In this document: one piece after another, positions 1-7,871 of the stretch
Numbering within the stretch: position 1 is the stretch's first letter
Layout of the letters: every line of letters starts with the position of its first letter
Origin: Verrucomicrobiia bacterium
GTDB taxonomy: Bacteria; Verrucomicrobiota; Verrucomicrobiia; Limisphaerales; JADLHS01
Length of the DNA stretch: 64,000 nucleotides
Direction: 5' to 3'
Assembly (NCBI GenBank): GCA_026125285.1
Contig: JAHCLO010000002.1
Span: forward strand, 337,115-401,114
The notes under the pieces: generated by a model
The model's database searches: none
What the model saw: only the letters and a program-made list of their open reading frames with translations
Told to the model about the DNA's origin: nothing
Program-made: the position numbers and the translations under genes

Positions 1-698
1 GCCAATACGATACCGGCAGTCAGACGGCACAAGCCATGCCGCTGGTGCTGGATTTGGTGCAAGCGGCTCATCGCGACACCGTGCTCGCATCCTTGGTTCG
101 TTCGATTCAGGCCAACGGCAACCGGGTCACGGCGGGCGACGTGGGTTTCATGTATGTGGTGCGGGCCTTGACGAAAGCAGGGCGCAGCGACGTGCTTTAC
201 GACATGGTCACCCAGACGAATGGACCGGGTTACGCCGATCAACTGCGCAAAGGCGCGACCACGCTGACCGAGGCGTGGGATGCGAATCCAAACTCGTCCC
301 ACAACCATTGTATGCTCGGTCACGCGGAGGAATGGTTTTACACCGGCCTCGCCGGCATTCGTCCTGATCCGTCCGCCCCCGGGTTCAAGAGAATCATCAT
401 CCGACCCGCGGTCGTTGGCGATTTGAAGTGGGTGAAGGCGCGTCACGATTCGCCCTATGGCCGCATCGCCTCTGCGTGGCGGCGGGAGGGCCGCAAGCTG
501 ACGATGGAGGTGGAGATTCCTCCGAATACGACGGCGACAATTCACGTTCCCGCGCTGGATTCGCTCGCGATGCGCGAAGGCGGAAGCGCGCTGGCCAAGG
601 TTCGTGATGTGAAATGGCTCCGCGCGGAACCTGGCGTGACGGTCATTGAGGCCGGCTCGGGGCAGTATCGCTTTACCAGCGAACTGCCGGTGCCATGA
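1..698 (+). CDS. Alpha-L-rhamnosidase (GH78), C-terminal part, truncated by window edge
   Basis: This is the 3' end of a glycoside hydrolase family 78 gene, which releases terminal L-rhamnose from plant or microbial glycans. The frame is open from base 3, so the start lies outside the window. The first visible residues contain the helical-barrel motif YDTGSQTAQA. Further on, the segment SHNHCMLGHAEEW followed by YTGLAGIRPDPSAPGFK marks the end of the (alpha/alpha)6 barrel and entry into the C-terminal beta-sandwich domain (IIIRP, then SPYGRIASAWRREG). The mutarotase gene 115 bp downstream on the same strand acts on the product, which supports the substrate call. The catalytic acids lie upstream and cannot be seen. 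Confidence 0.9.
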   Translation, partial: QYDTGSQTAQAMPLVLDLVQAAHRDTVLASLVRSIQANGNRVTAGDVGFMYVVRALTKAGRSDVLYDMVTQTNGPGYADQLRKGATTLTEAWDANPNSSHNHCMLGHAEEWFYTGLAGIRPDPSAPGFKRIIIRPAVVGDLKWVKARHDSPYGRIASAWRREGRKLTMEVEIPPNTTATIHVPALDSLAMREGGSALAKVRDVKWLRAEPGVTVIEAGSGQYRFTSELPVP

Positions 699-813
699 AG
701 TTCGGGGAGTCGTCGGCCCGCTCGAAACCGAATGAATTGCACCCATCTTGATCGCTCAGGCAGCACTTGATCGCCGGGCAAAATGTCGGCACCAAACCAC
801 GAGATAACACTCC

Positions 814-1125
814 ATGACCATTCGCGCATTCAAGCTGAAGCTCAAGCCGGGTTGCGAAGCGGAATACCGGCGGCGGCACGACGAACTCTGGCCGGACCTC
901 GCGGCGCTGCTCCGGCAGTCGGGCATCTCCGATTACTCCATCTTCCTCGACGAGGAAACGCTCACGCTCTTCGCCGTGCAACGACTGGCGGAAGACCACA
1001 CGCTGGTGGCATTGCCCCAACATCCGCTCATGCGCCAATGGTGGGCATCCATGGCGCCGCTCATGGAAACGAACCCGGATCATTCTCCGCAAGAGGTTGA
1101 TCTGAGGTTATGCACGACGTCGTAA
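814..1125 (+). CDS. rhaM: L-rhamnose mutarotase
   Basis: This 103-residue protein matches the usual length of RhaM, a dimeric ferredoxin-like enzyme that interconverts the alpha and beta anomers of L-rhamnose. Tyr18 and His22 (YRRRH) occupy the positions of the catalytic pair in E. coli RhaM. The later WW pair in RQWWASMAPLM fits the sugar-binding strand of the family. The ATG at 814 gives exactly the N-terminus expected of the family. The gene follows an alpha-L-rhamnosidase, so the pair probably converts released rhamnose to the anomer used for uptake or catabolism. The stop codon TAA overlaps the first bases (GTAA) of a palindromic repeat. Confidence 0.95.
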   Translation: MTIRAFKLKLKPGCEAEYRRRHDELWPDLAALLRQSGISDYSIFLDEETLTLFAVQRLAEDHTLVALPQHPLMRQWWASMAPLMETNPDHSPQEVDLRLCTTS

Positions 1126-1195
1126 GTCCGATCCGCCGGCTGTGGGCAGCCGGCCTACAAAACCTTGTAGGCCGCGTGCCCTCACGCGGCGTTAC
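1122..1195. repeat. BIME-like palindromic element, family C, copy 1
   Basis: The element starts with GTAA, which overlaps the rhaM stop codon, and ends with TTAC. Inside are a hairpin CGGCTG-tggg-CAGCCG, a central inverted pair GCCTACAA/TTGTAGGC, and a second hairpin CGCGTG-ccct-CACGCG. The same three-part plan recurs at 27514-27574. The rest of the gap, 1196-1343, shows nothing recognisable. Confidence 0.8.
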
Positions 1196-1343
1196 TTCTG
1201 ACGTTGTGTATAGTCTTCCATCTGGACTGAGAGGCCGAGGCCAATCCCTAGCTCCGGTTTCGCCAGTGAGGGCAGGAGTGCAGTGATGCAGCGCCGCTCT
1301 TGGCCAGCCCCCTGCGGCGAGTCAAGCAGTGCTGGGAGCATAA

Positions 1344-3215
1344 CTACCAATCCTTGAGGCGTCGGCCGCCGCGGGGAGGTTTCTCCGGCGGTTTGAATTG
1401 CAGGAACTTCTCCTCGCCTGTTTGCGCGTCCAACAACTGTCGCGCTTCCTGCGGAGTCATGGCTTGCGGGGCGGTCGGAGTGGCCGGCGGGGATTCTTCC
1501 TGCTCTCCGGATTTGCCTTCCTGCTGGTCTTCCGGCGAAGCAGCCGGCTGTTGCTGGGGTTCCGATTGCGGCGATTGATCGTCCGGTTGCGGCTGGGACG
1601 ATTGATTCTGCTCCTGCTGGTCTTGTGGGTCCTGCTGGTCCGGCTCCGACTGTGATTGATCTTGCTGATCCTGTTGGTCCGGCTGCTGGTCTTGATTCTG
1701 ATTCTGCTGCTGTTGCTGTTGCTGCTGCTTCAACTCCTCCAGGCGTTGTTTGACGAAGTCTCGATTGAACTTCGCATCCGCGTCCTGGGGATCGAGTTTC
1801 AACGTGCCGTCGTAGAGCTTGAGCGCGTTTTGCCACAGTTCGGATTTCTGGTTCGGGTCCGTCGCACTGTCGCCGAGCCGATAAAGCGTGTTGCCCAGAT
1901 TGTAATAGGCCGACTGCTGAAGCTGCAAATCCTGCGCCGTCAGTGCTTCGCTAAAATGTTTTGCCGCTTCGTCAAACTGCTGGTTTTGATAAGCGGCGGC
2001 GCCCGCGTTGAAATGCAGCCGTGGGTCGTCAGCTTTGCGTTGCAGCGACCGCTGGTATTCCTTCAACGCCTCGTCGTACTTGCCGGATTGATACTCGCGC
2101 AATGCGCTCGAAGGAGATCCGACGATCGTGGTAGGCAGGAGCAGCAGGACCAGCGCGGTGGCGACCGGACGCGACACCGCATCCGAGCGTCCCGCCAGCG
2201 CCCCGGCCCGTTGGGAGGGGCGCTTGCGCTCCGGCAGCAACATCTCCAGGAACAACAGCAGAATCGCGATTCCCAGCGGCCAGTGATAACGCTCGTGCTG
2301 GCGTTTGATCAGGCGCGTGGTTTGATCGCTCTTGGGTAACGGCGCCAGGCCCTTTTCATATAGCGTATCAATGCTTTTCGCGCCGCGCAGGGGCAGATAG
2401 AAGCCGCCTTCTGTCGCGCCGGCGATTTGCTGGAGCAAAGGTTCGTTGAGCCGCGATTTCACCACGTTGCCGTCCGCATCGCGGATGTAATCCATGCGTC
2501 CTTTGAGGTCCTTGATGCGGAGCAATTCGCCCTCCGGCGTGCCGATGCCGATGGTGAAGATACGCAGCCCTTCCTTGGCGGCTTCGCGGGCGGCCTCGAG
2601 CGCGCCCTCGTCGTTGTCCTCCCCATCCGTGAAAAGGACGAGCACTTTGTGGTTGTCGCCTTCCTTGAAAGCGGTGCGCGCCGTGTGGATGGCTTCGGCC
2701 AGCGCGGTGCCGCCTTGGGAAATGGTGTTGACGTCGAGCGCGTCCACGCTTTGGCGGAACACGGTGTCGTCAATGGTCAACGGACATTGTAGAAAGGCGC
2801 TGCCGGCAAACGCCACCAAACCCAACCGGTCGGACCGTGCCTGTTGCATCAAATCCAGCGCCGCAAGTTTCGCCCGGGTCAGGCGGTTCGGTGCAATGTC
2901 CTCGGCCAGCATGCTCTTGGAGGTGTCAATGGCCACAACGATGTCGAGTCCGCGCTGTTTGGTTTCCTCCCAGGTGAACCCCCACTGTGGTCTGGCCAGC
3001 GCCAGGAGCGTGAAGACCACGGCGAGGGCGAGGCACCACAGGCGCAGCTTTTGGCGCGCGGCAGAGACTCCAGAAATCAAACCGGGTAACAGCCGCGCCT
3101 GAATGAACTGCGCCATCAGTCGTTGCCGCTCGCGCCAGGCCCACCAGAAGAACACCGCGAGCACCGGCGGCAACACCAGCATCAACCAGAGAATATGACC
3201 GTGCGCAAAATTCAT
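1344..3215 (-). CDS. BatB-BatC fusion: membrane VWA domain plus TPR protein
   Basis: This 623-residue protein joins two functions normally found in neighbouring bat genes. Residues 10-75 hold two membrane segments. Residues 90-300 form a von Willebrand A domain with the metal-binding MIDAS motif DTSKS (Asp97 to Ser101) and a later TDGED. A further membrane segment near 315 and another hydrophobic stretch near 352-365 follow. TPR repeats run over about 370-500. A Gln/Asp/Ser-rich low-complexity tail runs over about 505-580, and the protein ends in a basic GGRRLKDW. Bat proteins work with MoxR ATPases in envelope stress tolerance or protein maturation. The start overlaps the batA stop by 4 bp, so the two are translationally coupled. 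Two separate genes by frameshift is not supported, since the frame is continuous. Confidence 0.88.
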   Translation of the reverse strand: MNFAHGHILWLMLVLPPVLAVFFWWAWRERQRLMAQFIQARLLPGLISGVSAARQKLRLWCLALAVVFTLLALARPQWGFTWEETKQRGLDIVVAIDTSKSMLAEDIAPNRLTRAKLAALDLMQQARSDRLGLVAFAGSAFLQCPLTIDDTVFRQSVDALDVNTISQGGTALAEAIHTARTAFKEGDNHKVLVLFTDGEDNDEGALEAAREAAKEGLRIFTIGIGTPEGELLRIKDLKGRMDYIRDADGNVVKSRLNEPLLQQIAGATEGGFYLPLRGAKSIDTLYEKGLAPLPKSDQTTRLIKRQHERYHWPLGIAILLLFLEMLLPERKRPSQRAGALAGRSDAVSRPVATALVLLLLPTTIVGSPSSALREYQSGKYDEALKEYQRSLQRKADDPRLHFNAGAAAYQNQQFDEAAKHFSEALTAQDLQLQQSAYYNLGNTLYRLGDSATDPNQKSELWQNALKLYDGTLKLDPQDADAKFNRDFVKQRLEELKQQQQQQQQNQNQDQQPDQQDQQDQSQSEPDQQDPQDQQEQNQSSQPQPDDQSPQSEPQQQPAASPEDQQEGKSGEQEESPPATPTAPQAMTPQEARQLLDAQTGEEKFLQFKPPEKPPRGGRRLKDW

Positions 3216-4213
3216 GGCAGCCTCCGAAACACCGTCTGGCCCAAGGTAATCTCGACCAGCAGAATCGCCAGTCCCGCGGCAATGATCCAGCCGAACAACT
3301 CGGTGTGCCGCGCGTAACGCTTGACCTCGGCCTCTGTTTTTTCCAAGGCATCAATCTCCGCGTAAATTGCCTGAAACCGTTCCGCGTTGTCGGCGCGATA
3401 GTATTTGCCTTCGGTCCGTTCCGCGATCTGCGTGAGTGTCTCCTCGTCAATGTCCACGGGTTGCATCTGATAGCCTCGCCGGCCAAACATGTCCACCGTG
3501 GGCATGGGCGCTTCACCGCGCGTGCCAACGCCGATGGTATAAACCTTCACGCCCAGCGCCTGGGCGGCTTCGGCAGCCGTCAGGGGCGCAATCTTGCCCG
3601 CGTTGTTCACACCGTCGGTCATCAGGATCACAATTTTGCTCTTGGATTGGAGTTCGCGCAAGCGGTTGACGGCGGTGCTGAGAGCGGAACCAATTGCCGT
3701 CTGATTGGCGGGAATGGTGCCAATTTCCAGACGGTTGAGGGTTTCCAGCAGAAAGTCGTGATCGAGGGTCAAGGGCGTGGCCGTGTAGGCTTCCGTGGCA
3801 AACACCACCAGCCCGATGCGGTCGTTCGGGCGCTTCGCAATGAAGGCTTTCAGTACTTCGCGCGCCATGATCAAGCGGTTCACCCGCTGGCCGCGAATCT
3901 CGAAATCCTCCGCCGCCATGCTCCCGGACAAATCGAACGCGACGACGATGTCCACGCCGCTGGCGGTGATCTTGGAGGTGTCCACCTGGGTCAGCCGCGG
4001 CTGCGCCAGGGCGATGATGAACAATGCGAGCACCAACCAGCGCAGTGCGGACAGAAATCCGCCCGCGCGGGAACGCGTAAGGTTGAGGACACTTCGCACC
4101 AACTGAACTGAGGAATAAACGAAAGCCGGTGGCTGACCGCGGCGTCCCTTTAGCCACGCCGCGAGTGGCAACAGCAACAGCAAGAACAGGAGATATGGAT
4201 GGGCGAAGGTCAC
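3212..4213 (-). CDS. BatA-like VWA domain membrane protein
   Basis: This 333-residue protein has an N-terminal membrane segment (about residues 7-20), a second one at about 57-72, a VWA domain with MIDAS residues Asp94 and Ser96/Ser98 (AFDLSGSM) and a later TDGVNNAG, and a C-terminal membrane helix near 308-325. This order is typical of BatA. It begins with GTG (Val read as Met), immediately followed by TFAHPYLL, a common start for the family. It lies between a DUF4381-like protein and BatB-C, all on the minus strand with gaps under 20 bp, so they are probably co-transcribed with the DUF58 gene. It is expected to present a metal-dependent protein-binding face on the periplasmic or cytoplasmic side of the membrane. 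Confidence 0.9.
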   Translation of the reverse strand: MTFAHPYLLFLLLLLPLAAWLKGRRGQPPAFVYSSVQLVRSVLNLTRSRAGGFLSALRWLVLALFIIALAQPRLTQVDTSKITASGVDIVVAFDLSGSMAAEDFEIRGQRVNRLIMAREVLKAFIAKRPNDRIGLVVFATEAYTATPLTLDHDFLLETLNRLEIGTIPANQTAIGSALSTAVNRLRELQSKSKIVILMTDGVNNAGKIAPLTAAEAAQALGVKVYTIGVGTRGEAPMPTVDMFGRRGYQMQPVDIDEETLTQIAERTEGKYYRADNAERFQAIYAEIDALEKTEAEVKRYARHTELFGWIIAAGLAILLVEITLGQTVFRRLP

Positions 4214-4227
4214 GCGGAATTGGTGAT

Positions 4228-4821
4228 TTACGATTTTCGATCCAGGATTTCCAAATTCAATTCGGTTGTGCTCTGCGCGTTTGCGGCTTCAGCCTTTGGT
4301 TCGATCGGTTCGGTTTCCTCCACCAACCGTAGTGCCGCGCCGTGCAAATCGCGCAGTTCCGGCTCGCCGGGTTCAAAGCGGGCAAACTTCACCAGGTCGC
4401 AACGTTGCAGGAAATCGCCGAGGCTGTCCTTCTGATCGCGCGTCAGCCGGTCCGTGCTCCGCAATTCATGCAGAAACTCTTCCGTGGTGCGTTCGGGCGC
4501 GTGAAACTCGAAGCGCTGCTCCAGATACTGGCGCAGCGTGTCTGAAACCAGAATGCAAAAGGGCTTCGGCTGGCCAAGAAGCGCGAGCGCCTCCTGCAAC
4601 CTCTGTTTCGCGCGAATGTGCGCGGGCACGGGCGGCACAACTGGGACCTGCAACTGCCGCTTCCGCCAGTAGCGCCATAGCGCATAAAGCACCGCGGCAA
4701 GCGCCAGTCCCGCCAGGGTCCACCAAAGCCATTCCCATCCGCTGGGAATCTCCACCGGCGGCTTGATGTCGCGGATGTCATTGGCGTTGGTGACAACTGA
4801 GGTTGTTTGATTCGTGGCCAT
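4228..4821 (-). CDS. Single-pass membrane protein of the bat cluster (DUF4381-like)
   Basis: This 197-residue protein has a short N-terminal region with IKPPVEIPSGWEWLWW leading into one membrane helix (about residues 28-50). A basic stretch RYWRKR follows, then a helical cytosolic domain of about 110 residues. The sequence IKPPVxI before the helix and the position between DUF58 and batA match the small DUF4381-type component usual in MoxR/Bat operons. I infer a structural or adaptor role in the membrane complex. No catalytic motif is visible. It lies 14 bp upstream of batA and 17 bp downstream of the DUF58 gene. Confidence 0.7.
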   Translation of the reverse strand: MATNQTTSVVTNANDIRDIKPPVEIPSGWEWLWWTLAGLALAAVLYALWRYWRKRQLQVPVVPPVPAHIRAKQRLQEALALLGQPKPFCILVSDTLRQYLEQRFEFHAPERTTEEFLHELRSTDRLTRDQKDSLGDFLQRCDLVKFARFEPGEPELRDLHGAALRLVEETEPIEPKAEAANAQSTTELNLEILDRKS

Positions 4822-4838
4822 GCTCCAGTCTTTGCGCT

Positions 4839-5792
4839 CTACCTCAACCGCCGTTTCTCGCGTGTCTCGAAAAACTTCGCCAACGCCGCGCCGTAAGGTT
4901 GATCCGTGCGCAGTTGAATCGCATCAATGCCCGCCGAGCGGAAGAGCCGCGCCAGGTCGGATTGCGCTTTCGTCTGACGCTCGGCGAAAGCCAATCGCTT
5001 GCGCAGATCGCCCGTGTGCAACTCGACTACTTCGCCGGTTTCAGCGTCGCGCAGCACCAGTCGCCCCAAGGCGGGAAGTTCCAGTTCGAAACGATCCGTG
5101 ATCTGGACGGCCACGACATCGTGACGGCGATTCGCCTGCTTGAGCATTGTGAAGGATGCTTGGGCGAGCGATTCGAGCAACATCATCTGCGGCCTCAACT
5201 GCCGGCGCTGTTGGCCCTTGGATTCCGCCGGCGAACCGATGAAGTCCGAAATCACCACCGCTACCGCGCGATGCCGCGTGACGTGCATCAGAAATTCGAG
5301 CGCGGCGTTCAAATCCGTGCCGCGTCGCTTCGGCTCGAAGAACAGCACTTCTCGAATCACGCGCAGCACGTGGCTGCGGCCTTTGCGCGGCGGGATGAAT
5401 TTCTCGACCTCGTCACTAAAGAGGATGAGGCCGACCTTGTCATTGTTGCGGATGGCGGAGAAGGCGAGCACGGAGGCGATCTCGGCGGCGAGTTCGCGCT
5501 TGGACTGATCCCGCGAGCCGAACAGGCCCGAGCCGCTCACGTCCACGACGAGCATGAGCGTGAGTTCGCGTTCCTCGACGAATTTTTTGATGAACGGATG
5601 GTTCATGCGCGCGGTAACATTCCAGTCAATGGCGCGCACGTCGTCGCCGGGCTGGTATTCGCGCACCTCGTCGAAGTTCATGCCCTGGCCCTTGAAGACG
5701 GAATGGTATTGGCCCGCGAGCGTTTCGGTCACGATGCGGTTCGTGCGAATCTCGATCTGGCGGATTTTTTTGAGAATCTCGCGGGGGATCAT
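4839..5792 (-). CDS. DUF58 domain protein of the MoxR/Bat operon
   Basis: This 317-residue protein starts with IPREILKKIRQIEIRTNR. It contains the DUF58 signature GMNFDEVREYQPGDD followed by IDWNVTARM, and then a VWA-like fold beginning LVVDVSGSG. Proteins of this kind are encoded next to MoxR ATPases and act with VWA membrane proteins. The ATG at 5792 is preferred. The frame remains open further upstream, but that extension is made of repeats, including a tandem TGATGCG array, and is not conserved in character. The first 68 bp of this gene are duplicated at 6315-6382, on the far side of a small inserted module. Confidence 0.9.
   Translation of the reverse strand: MIPREILKKIRQIEIRTNRIVTETLAGQYHSVFKGQGMNFDEVREYQPGDDVRAIDWNVTARMNHPFIKKFVEERELTLMLVVDVSGSGLFGSRDQSKRELAAEIASVLAFSAIRNNDKVGLILFSDEVEKFIPPRKGRSHVLRVIREVLFFEPKRRGTDLNAALEFLMHVTRHRAVAVVISDFIGSPAESKGQQRRQLRPQMMLLESLAQASFTMLKQANRRHDVVAVQITDRFELELPALGRLVLRDAETGEVVELHTGDLRKRLAFAERQTKAQSDLARLFRSAGIDAIQLRTDQPYGAALAKFFETREKRRLR
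5725..5792 (-). repeat. Direct repeat copy 1: 5' end of the DUF58 gene
   Basis: These 68 bp encode the first 22 residues of the DUF58 protein. They recur at 6315-6382 in the same orientation with four mismatches. The two copies bracket a 522-bp stretch that contains the addiction-module gene. Confidence 0.9.
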
Positions 5793-5800
5793 GAGCAACG

Positions 5801-5828
5801 TGATGCGTGATGCGTGATGCGTGATGCG
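5801..5828. repeat. Tandem heptamer (TGATGCG)x4
   Basis: Four perfect head-to-tail copies of TGATGCG lie 8 bp upstream of the DUF58 start codon. The array is too short and its unit too small for a CRISPR array. It may be a slippage-prone tract in the leader. Confidence 0.9.
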
Positions 5829-5873
5829 GAAAACCCGGCTTGCACGCGTAAGCCTGCGGAGTAAATTCGCGCC

Positions 5874-6119
5874 ATGACCGTTGCCGAAATTATTGAACAA
5901 ATCCGGCCGCTGCCAGCGAAAGAGAAGCAGCAGGTTTTGGAAAGCTTGTGGAACGAATTCCAAGACGAGCTTGAAGCGTATGACCCTGACCTGACGCCAG
6001 AGCAACTCACGGAACTCAAGCGGCGCGAAGAAGAAGCTTTGAAAAATCCCGGACGAGGAATTCCAGCAGAGCAAGTCTTTGCCGAAATCGAGGAACGGCT
6101 TGCGCAACGCCGGCAGTAA
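5874..6119 (+). CDS. Putative addiction module component (TIGR02574-type antitoxin)
   Basis: This 81-residue protein has the profile of the addiction-module component family. The N-terminus is TVAEIIEQIRPLPAKEK, then a helix with LWNEF, and a C-terminal helix rich in Glu and Arg (FAEIEERLAQRRQ). Members usually neutralise a RelE/ParE-like toxin encoded directly downstream. No such toxin is seen here: the next 195 bp hold only palindromic repeats. It is therefore an orphan or solitary antitoxin-like gene. It lies on the strand opposite to the bat genes and inside a segment bounded by duplicated DUF58 sequence, which points to insertion of a small mobile module. Confidence 0.75.
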   Translation: MTVAEIIEQIRPLPAKEKQQVLESLWNEFQDELEAYDPDLTPEQLTELKRREEEALKNPGRGIPAEQVFAEIEERLAQRRQ

Positions 6120-6142
6120 GCGGGAACGAAGTTTGTTTCACG

Positions 6143-6300
6143 ACCTCCCTCATCCCGGCCTTCTCCCCAAGGAGAAGGGGAAACGCTCCCCGCGTCATTG
6201 GAAAAACCTGCGGCTGAATTGATCGGACCGACTGGCGAATACACCGAAAGCGTGACTGGTTGAAATCCTCTCCTGGGGGAGAGGACACAGGTGAGGGCGG
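6143..6300. repeat. Inverted pair of REP-like sequences after the addiction gene
   Basis: Positions 6143-6180 read CCTCCCTCATCCCGG followed by the hairpin TTCTCC-ccaa-GGAGAA. Positions 6268-6300 carry a related sequence in inverse orientation, with the hairpin CTCTCC-tggg-GGAGAG and ending GTGAGGGCGG. Together they form a BIME-like inverted pair. Confidence 0.7.
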
Positions 6301-6314
6301 GCCAAAGCACTAAC

Positions 6315-6382
6315 TCGGTCACGATACGGTTCGTGCGAATCTCGATCTGCCGGATGTTTTTGAGAATCTCGCGGGGAATCAT
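6315..6382 (-). pseudogene. Duplicated 5' fragment of the DUF58 gene (direct repeat copy 2)
   Basis: This copy differs from 5725-5792 at four of 68 bases and still encodes IPREILKNIRQIEIRTNR after an ATG at 6382. It runs out of homology after that and is not a gene. It marks the probable original junction between the DUF58 gene and the propeller gene that begins at 7512. Confidence 0.85.
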
Positions 6383-6393
6383 GGAAAACACCC

Positions 6394-7512
6394 TCAATGT
6401 TTTTCAACCAGAGCGGCGAGGGAAAATTCCTTAACAATTTTACCGGTTTCAACATCTACAACTGACAACAACTTTGAACGACGCGCAACGGTGTAAAGGT
6501 TTTCGGTCTTATTCTCTGATACTCTTGTGAGCGCAGGAAGACAGAAAAGGAATCGTCCATCCGAAGAGAACGCAACATTCATATCATCTTTCAAAGCGAC
6601 GATCTTTGACTTGGCTTGCTCTGGAAGCGTTGCGATTTCCAGATGACCTTGCTGAAAGAAAACCTGAAGTTTCCCGTCATCTGAAACGGCTTTGAGCATT
6701 CCAAACTGCACGTTCTTTCTCCGCCACACCTCCTTGCTGGCTTTTGCAGAAAGGGCTACGAGGTCGGCGGCGTTGTCTTTCTCCTCATCAGATAGATACA
6801 CGACAACATACGGTAAAACAGGTTTGTCAGGCCAATAACCGGGTTCGGCGAACTTGCCTTTCGGAACGAGCCAATCCCAAACCAATTTGCCCGATTGATT
6901 TCTGGCGCGCAGATGTTTGTCGCGACAGAAATTGACGTAGCACTGCCCATCCGCCAGCGCAATTGTGCCAGTTTGTACATCATCGTCGGTTTCGGAACGC
7001 CACAAAGTTTTGCCAGTAGATGTATCTACTGCTGCCACTACAGCATTATTTGGTGGGCTATCAGCAAGAATGAGTGTGGCAGTCGTTCCAACGAAGCCGC
7101 AAATGCTGGGTTTGGCAAGTTCGACCTGGGAATCATTTACTAGCTTACCAGAAGCATCGCAGCTAGTAACCGTTGTAGAGAAGTTATCACCAACGAGAAC
7201 CCCAGCGCCGGTGAGGACCGTAAGCGCTACGTGTGGGTGACGTGCCGCAACCAAATTGTTGACCGGATAGGCTACTTCGCTGGTTGGTAATTTGTACCGA
7301 CTGAGTATTATTCCTGAAGAATAGTCCCAGACTGCCACGCTGCCATTTCTTGATACCGTTATTAAGTTTGAATGCGTCACTGAAAACCAGAGGATCTCTT
7401 GAGGATCATAAACGGCATTTGGCGGAGCGATTTGCAGCGCTTGAGTATGGATAGCAAGCAACCATGCGGTTGCTGTGGTGACGAAGGCCTTCTGAATTTT
7501 ACGCGAACTCAT
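6394..7512 (-). CDS. Exported beta-propeller (WD40/PQQ-like) protein
   Basis: This 372-residue protein opens with a signal peptide (basic SSRKIQK, hydrophobic core about residues 9-22, cleavage likely near AHTQA-LQ). It continues with repeating beta-strand units such as VSRNGSVAVWDYSSG, VDTSTGKTLWR, ARNQSGKLVWDW and VDVETGKIVKEF, the pattern of PQQ-like or WD40 blades. No catalytic residues are evident. The role is probably binding or scaffolding outside the cytoplasm. Its base composition is clearly more AT-rich than its neighbours, which suggests separate origin. It lies between the DUF58 and MoxR genes, and both of its outer flanks carry duplicated ends of those genes. Confidence 0.7.
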   Translation of the reverse strand: MSSRKIQKAFVTTATAWLLAIHTQALQIAPPNAVYDPQEILWFSVTHSNLITVSRNGSVAVWDYSSGIILSRYKLPTSEVAYPVNNLVAARHPHVALTVLTGAGVLVGDNFSTTVTSCDASGKLVNDSQVELAKPSICGFVGTTATLILADSPPNNAVVAAVDTSTGKTLWRSETDDDVQTGTIALADGQCYVNFCRDKHLRARNQSGKLVWDWLVPKGKFAEPGYWPDKPVLPYVVVYLSDEEKDNAADLVALSAKASKEVWRRKNVQFGMLKAVSDDGKLQVFFQQGHLEIATLPEQAKSKIVALKDDMNVAFSSDGRFLFCLPALTRVSENKTENLYTVARRSKLLSVVDVETGKIVKEFSLAALVEKH

Positions 7513-7534
7513 GGCAGCATTGATGTTCTACTGG

Positions 7535-7585
7535 TCACGGCACGGGCAGTTCATCAAAGATTTTCTGGATGACCGTTTCGCTGGT
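7535..7585 (-). pseudogene. Duplicated 3' fragment of the moxR gene
   Basis: These 51 bp match 8434-8484 with one mismatch. They encode the moxR C-terminus SETVIQKIFDELPVP and its stop codon. The copy lies 900 bp downstream of the real end, on the far side of the RAYT transposase module. Confidence 0.9.
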
Positions 7586-7608
7586 CATCCTCATGCGGCT
7601 GTTTCCAA

Positions 7609-7871
7609 GCGCCGTAGGCGTGACATCTTTGTAGAAATTAAACCCAAACAAATTTAAGCCCCGTAGGGGCGGCATATTCTGGCCGTCAATTTTCATTGGT
7701 CCTGTAAATTTCTTGGCCGTCGGTCGCAATTAATCATTTCGTTTCCAATATATCGCTCCTACGGAGCTTGAAATCTCTCTCCTGCTTCGTTGTTCTACAA
7801 ATATACCGCGCCTACGGCGCTCTGATTTGTCTCACGTGTTGGCATTTATATTGACGCTACACCTACGGTGC
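7609..7871. repeat. REP palindromes associated with the RAYT gene, downstream group
   Basis: Five short palindromes with a central CCTACGG or CCGTAGG core lie at about 7609-7621, 7656-7670, 7755-7767, 7808-7820 and 7861-7871. Several are preceded (or, in inverse copies, followed) by TTCTACAAA. Cores such as GCTCC-tac-GGAGC have the compact stem expected of REP sequences served by a RAYT transposase. Confidence 0.75.

Noticed and set aside
1656..2339. A long plus-strand frame rich in Leu opposite the batB-C gene
   Set aside because: It is the mirror of the Gln/Asp-rich tail and TPR region of the real gene and has no protein-like motif of its own.
4803..5810. A 335-residue plus-strand frame opposite the DUF58 gene
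   Set aside because: The minus strand encodes a clear DUF58 protein; the plus frame is a compositional shadow rich in Arg, His and Leu.
5801..5828. Possible CRISPR-like array (TGATGCG)x4
   Set aside because: The unit is 7 bp with no spacers and no cas genes nearby; it is a simple tandem repeat.
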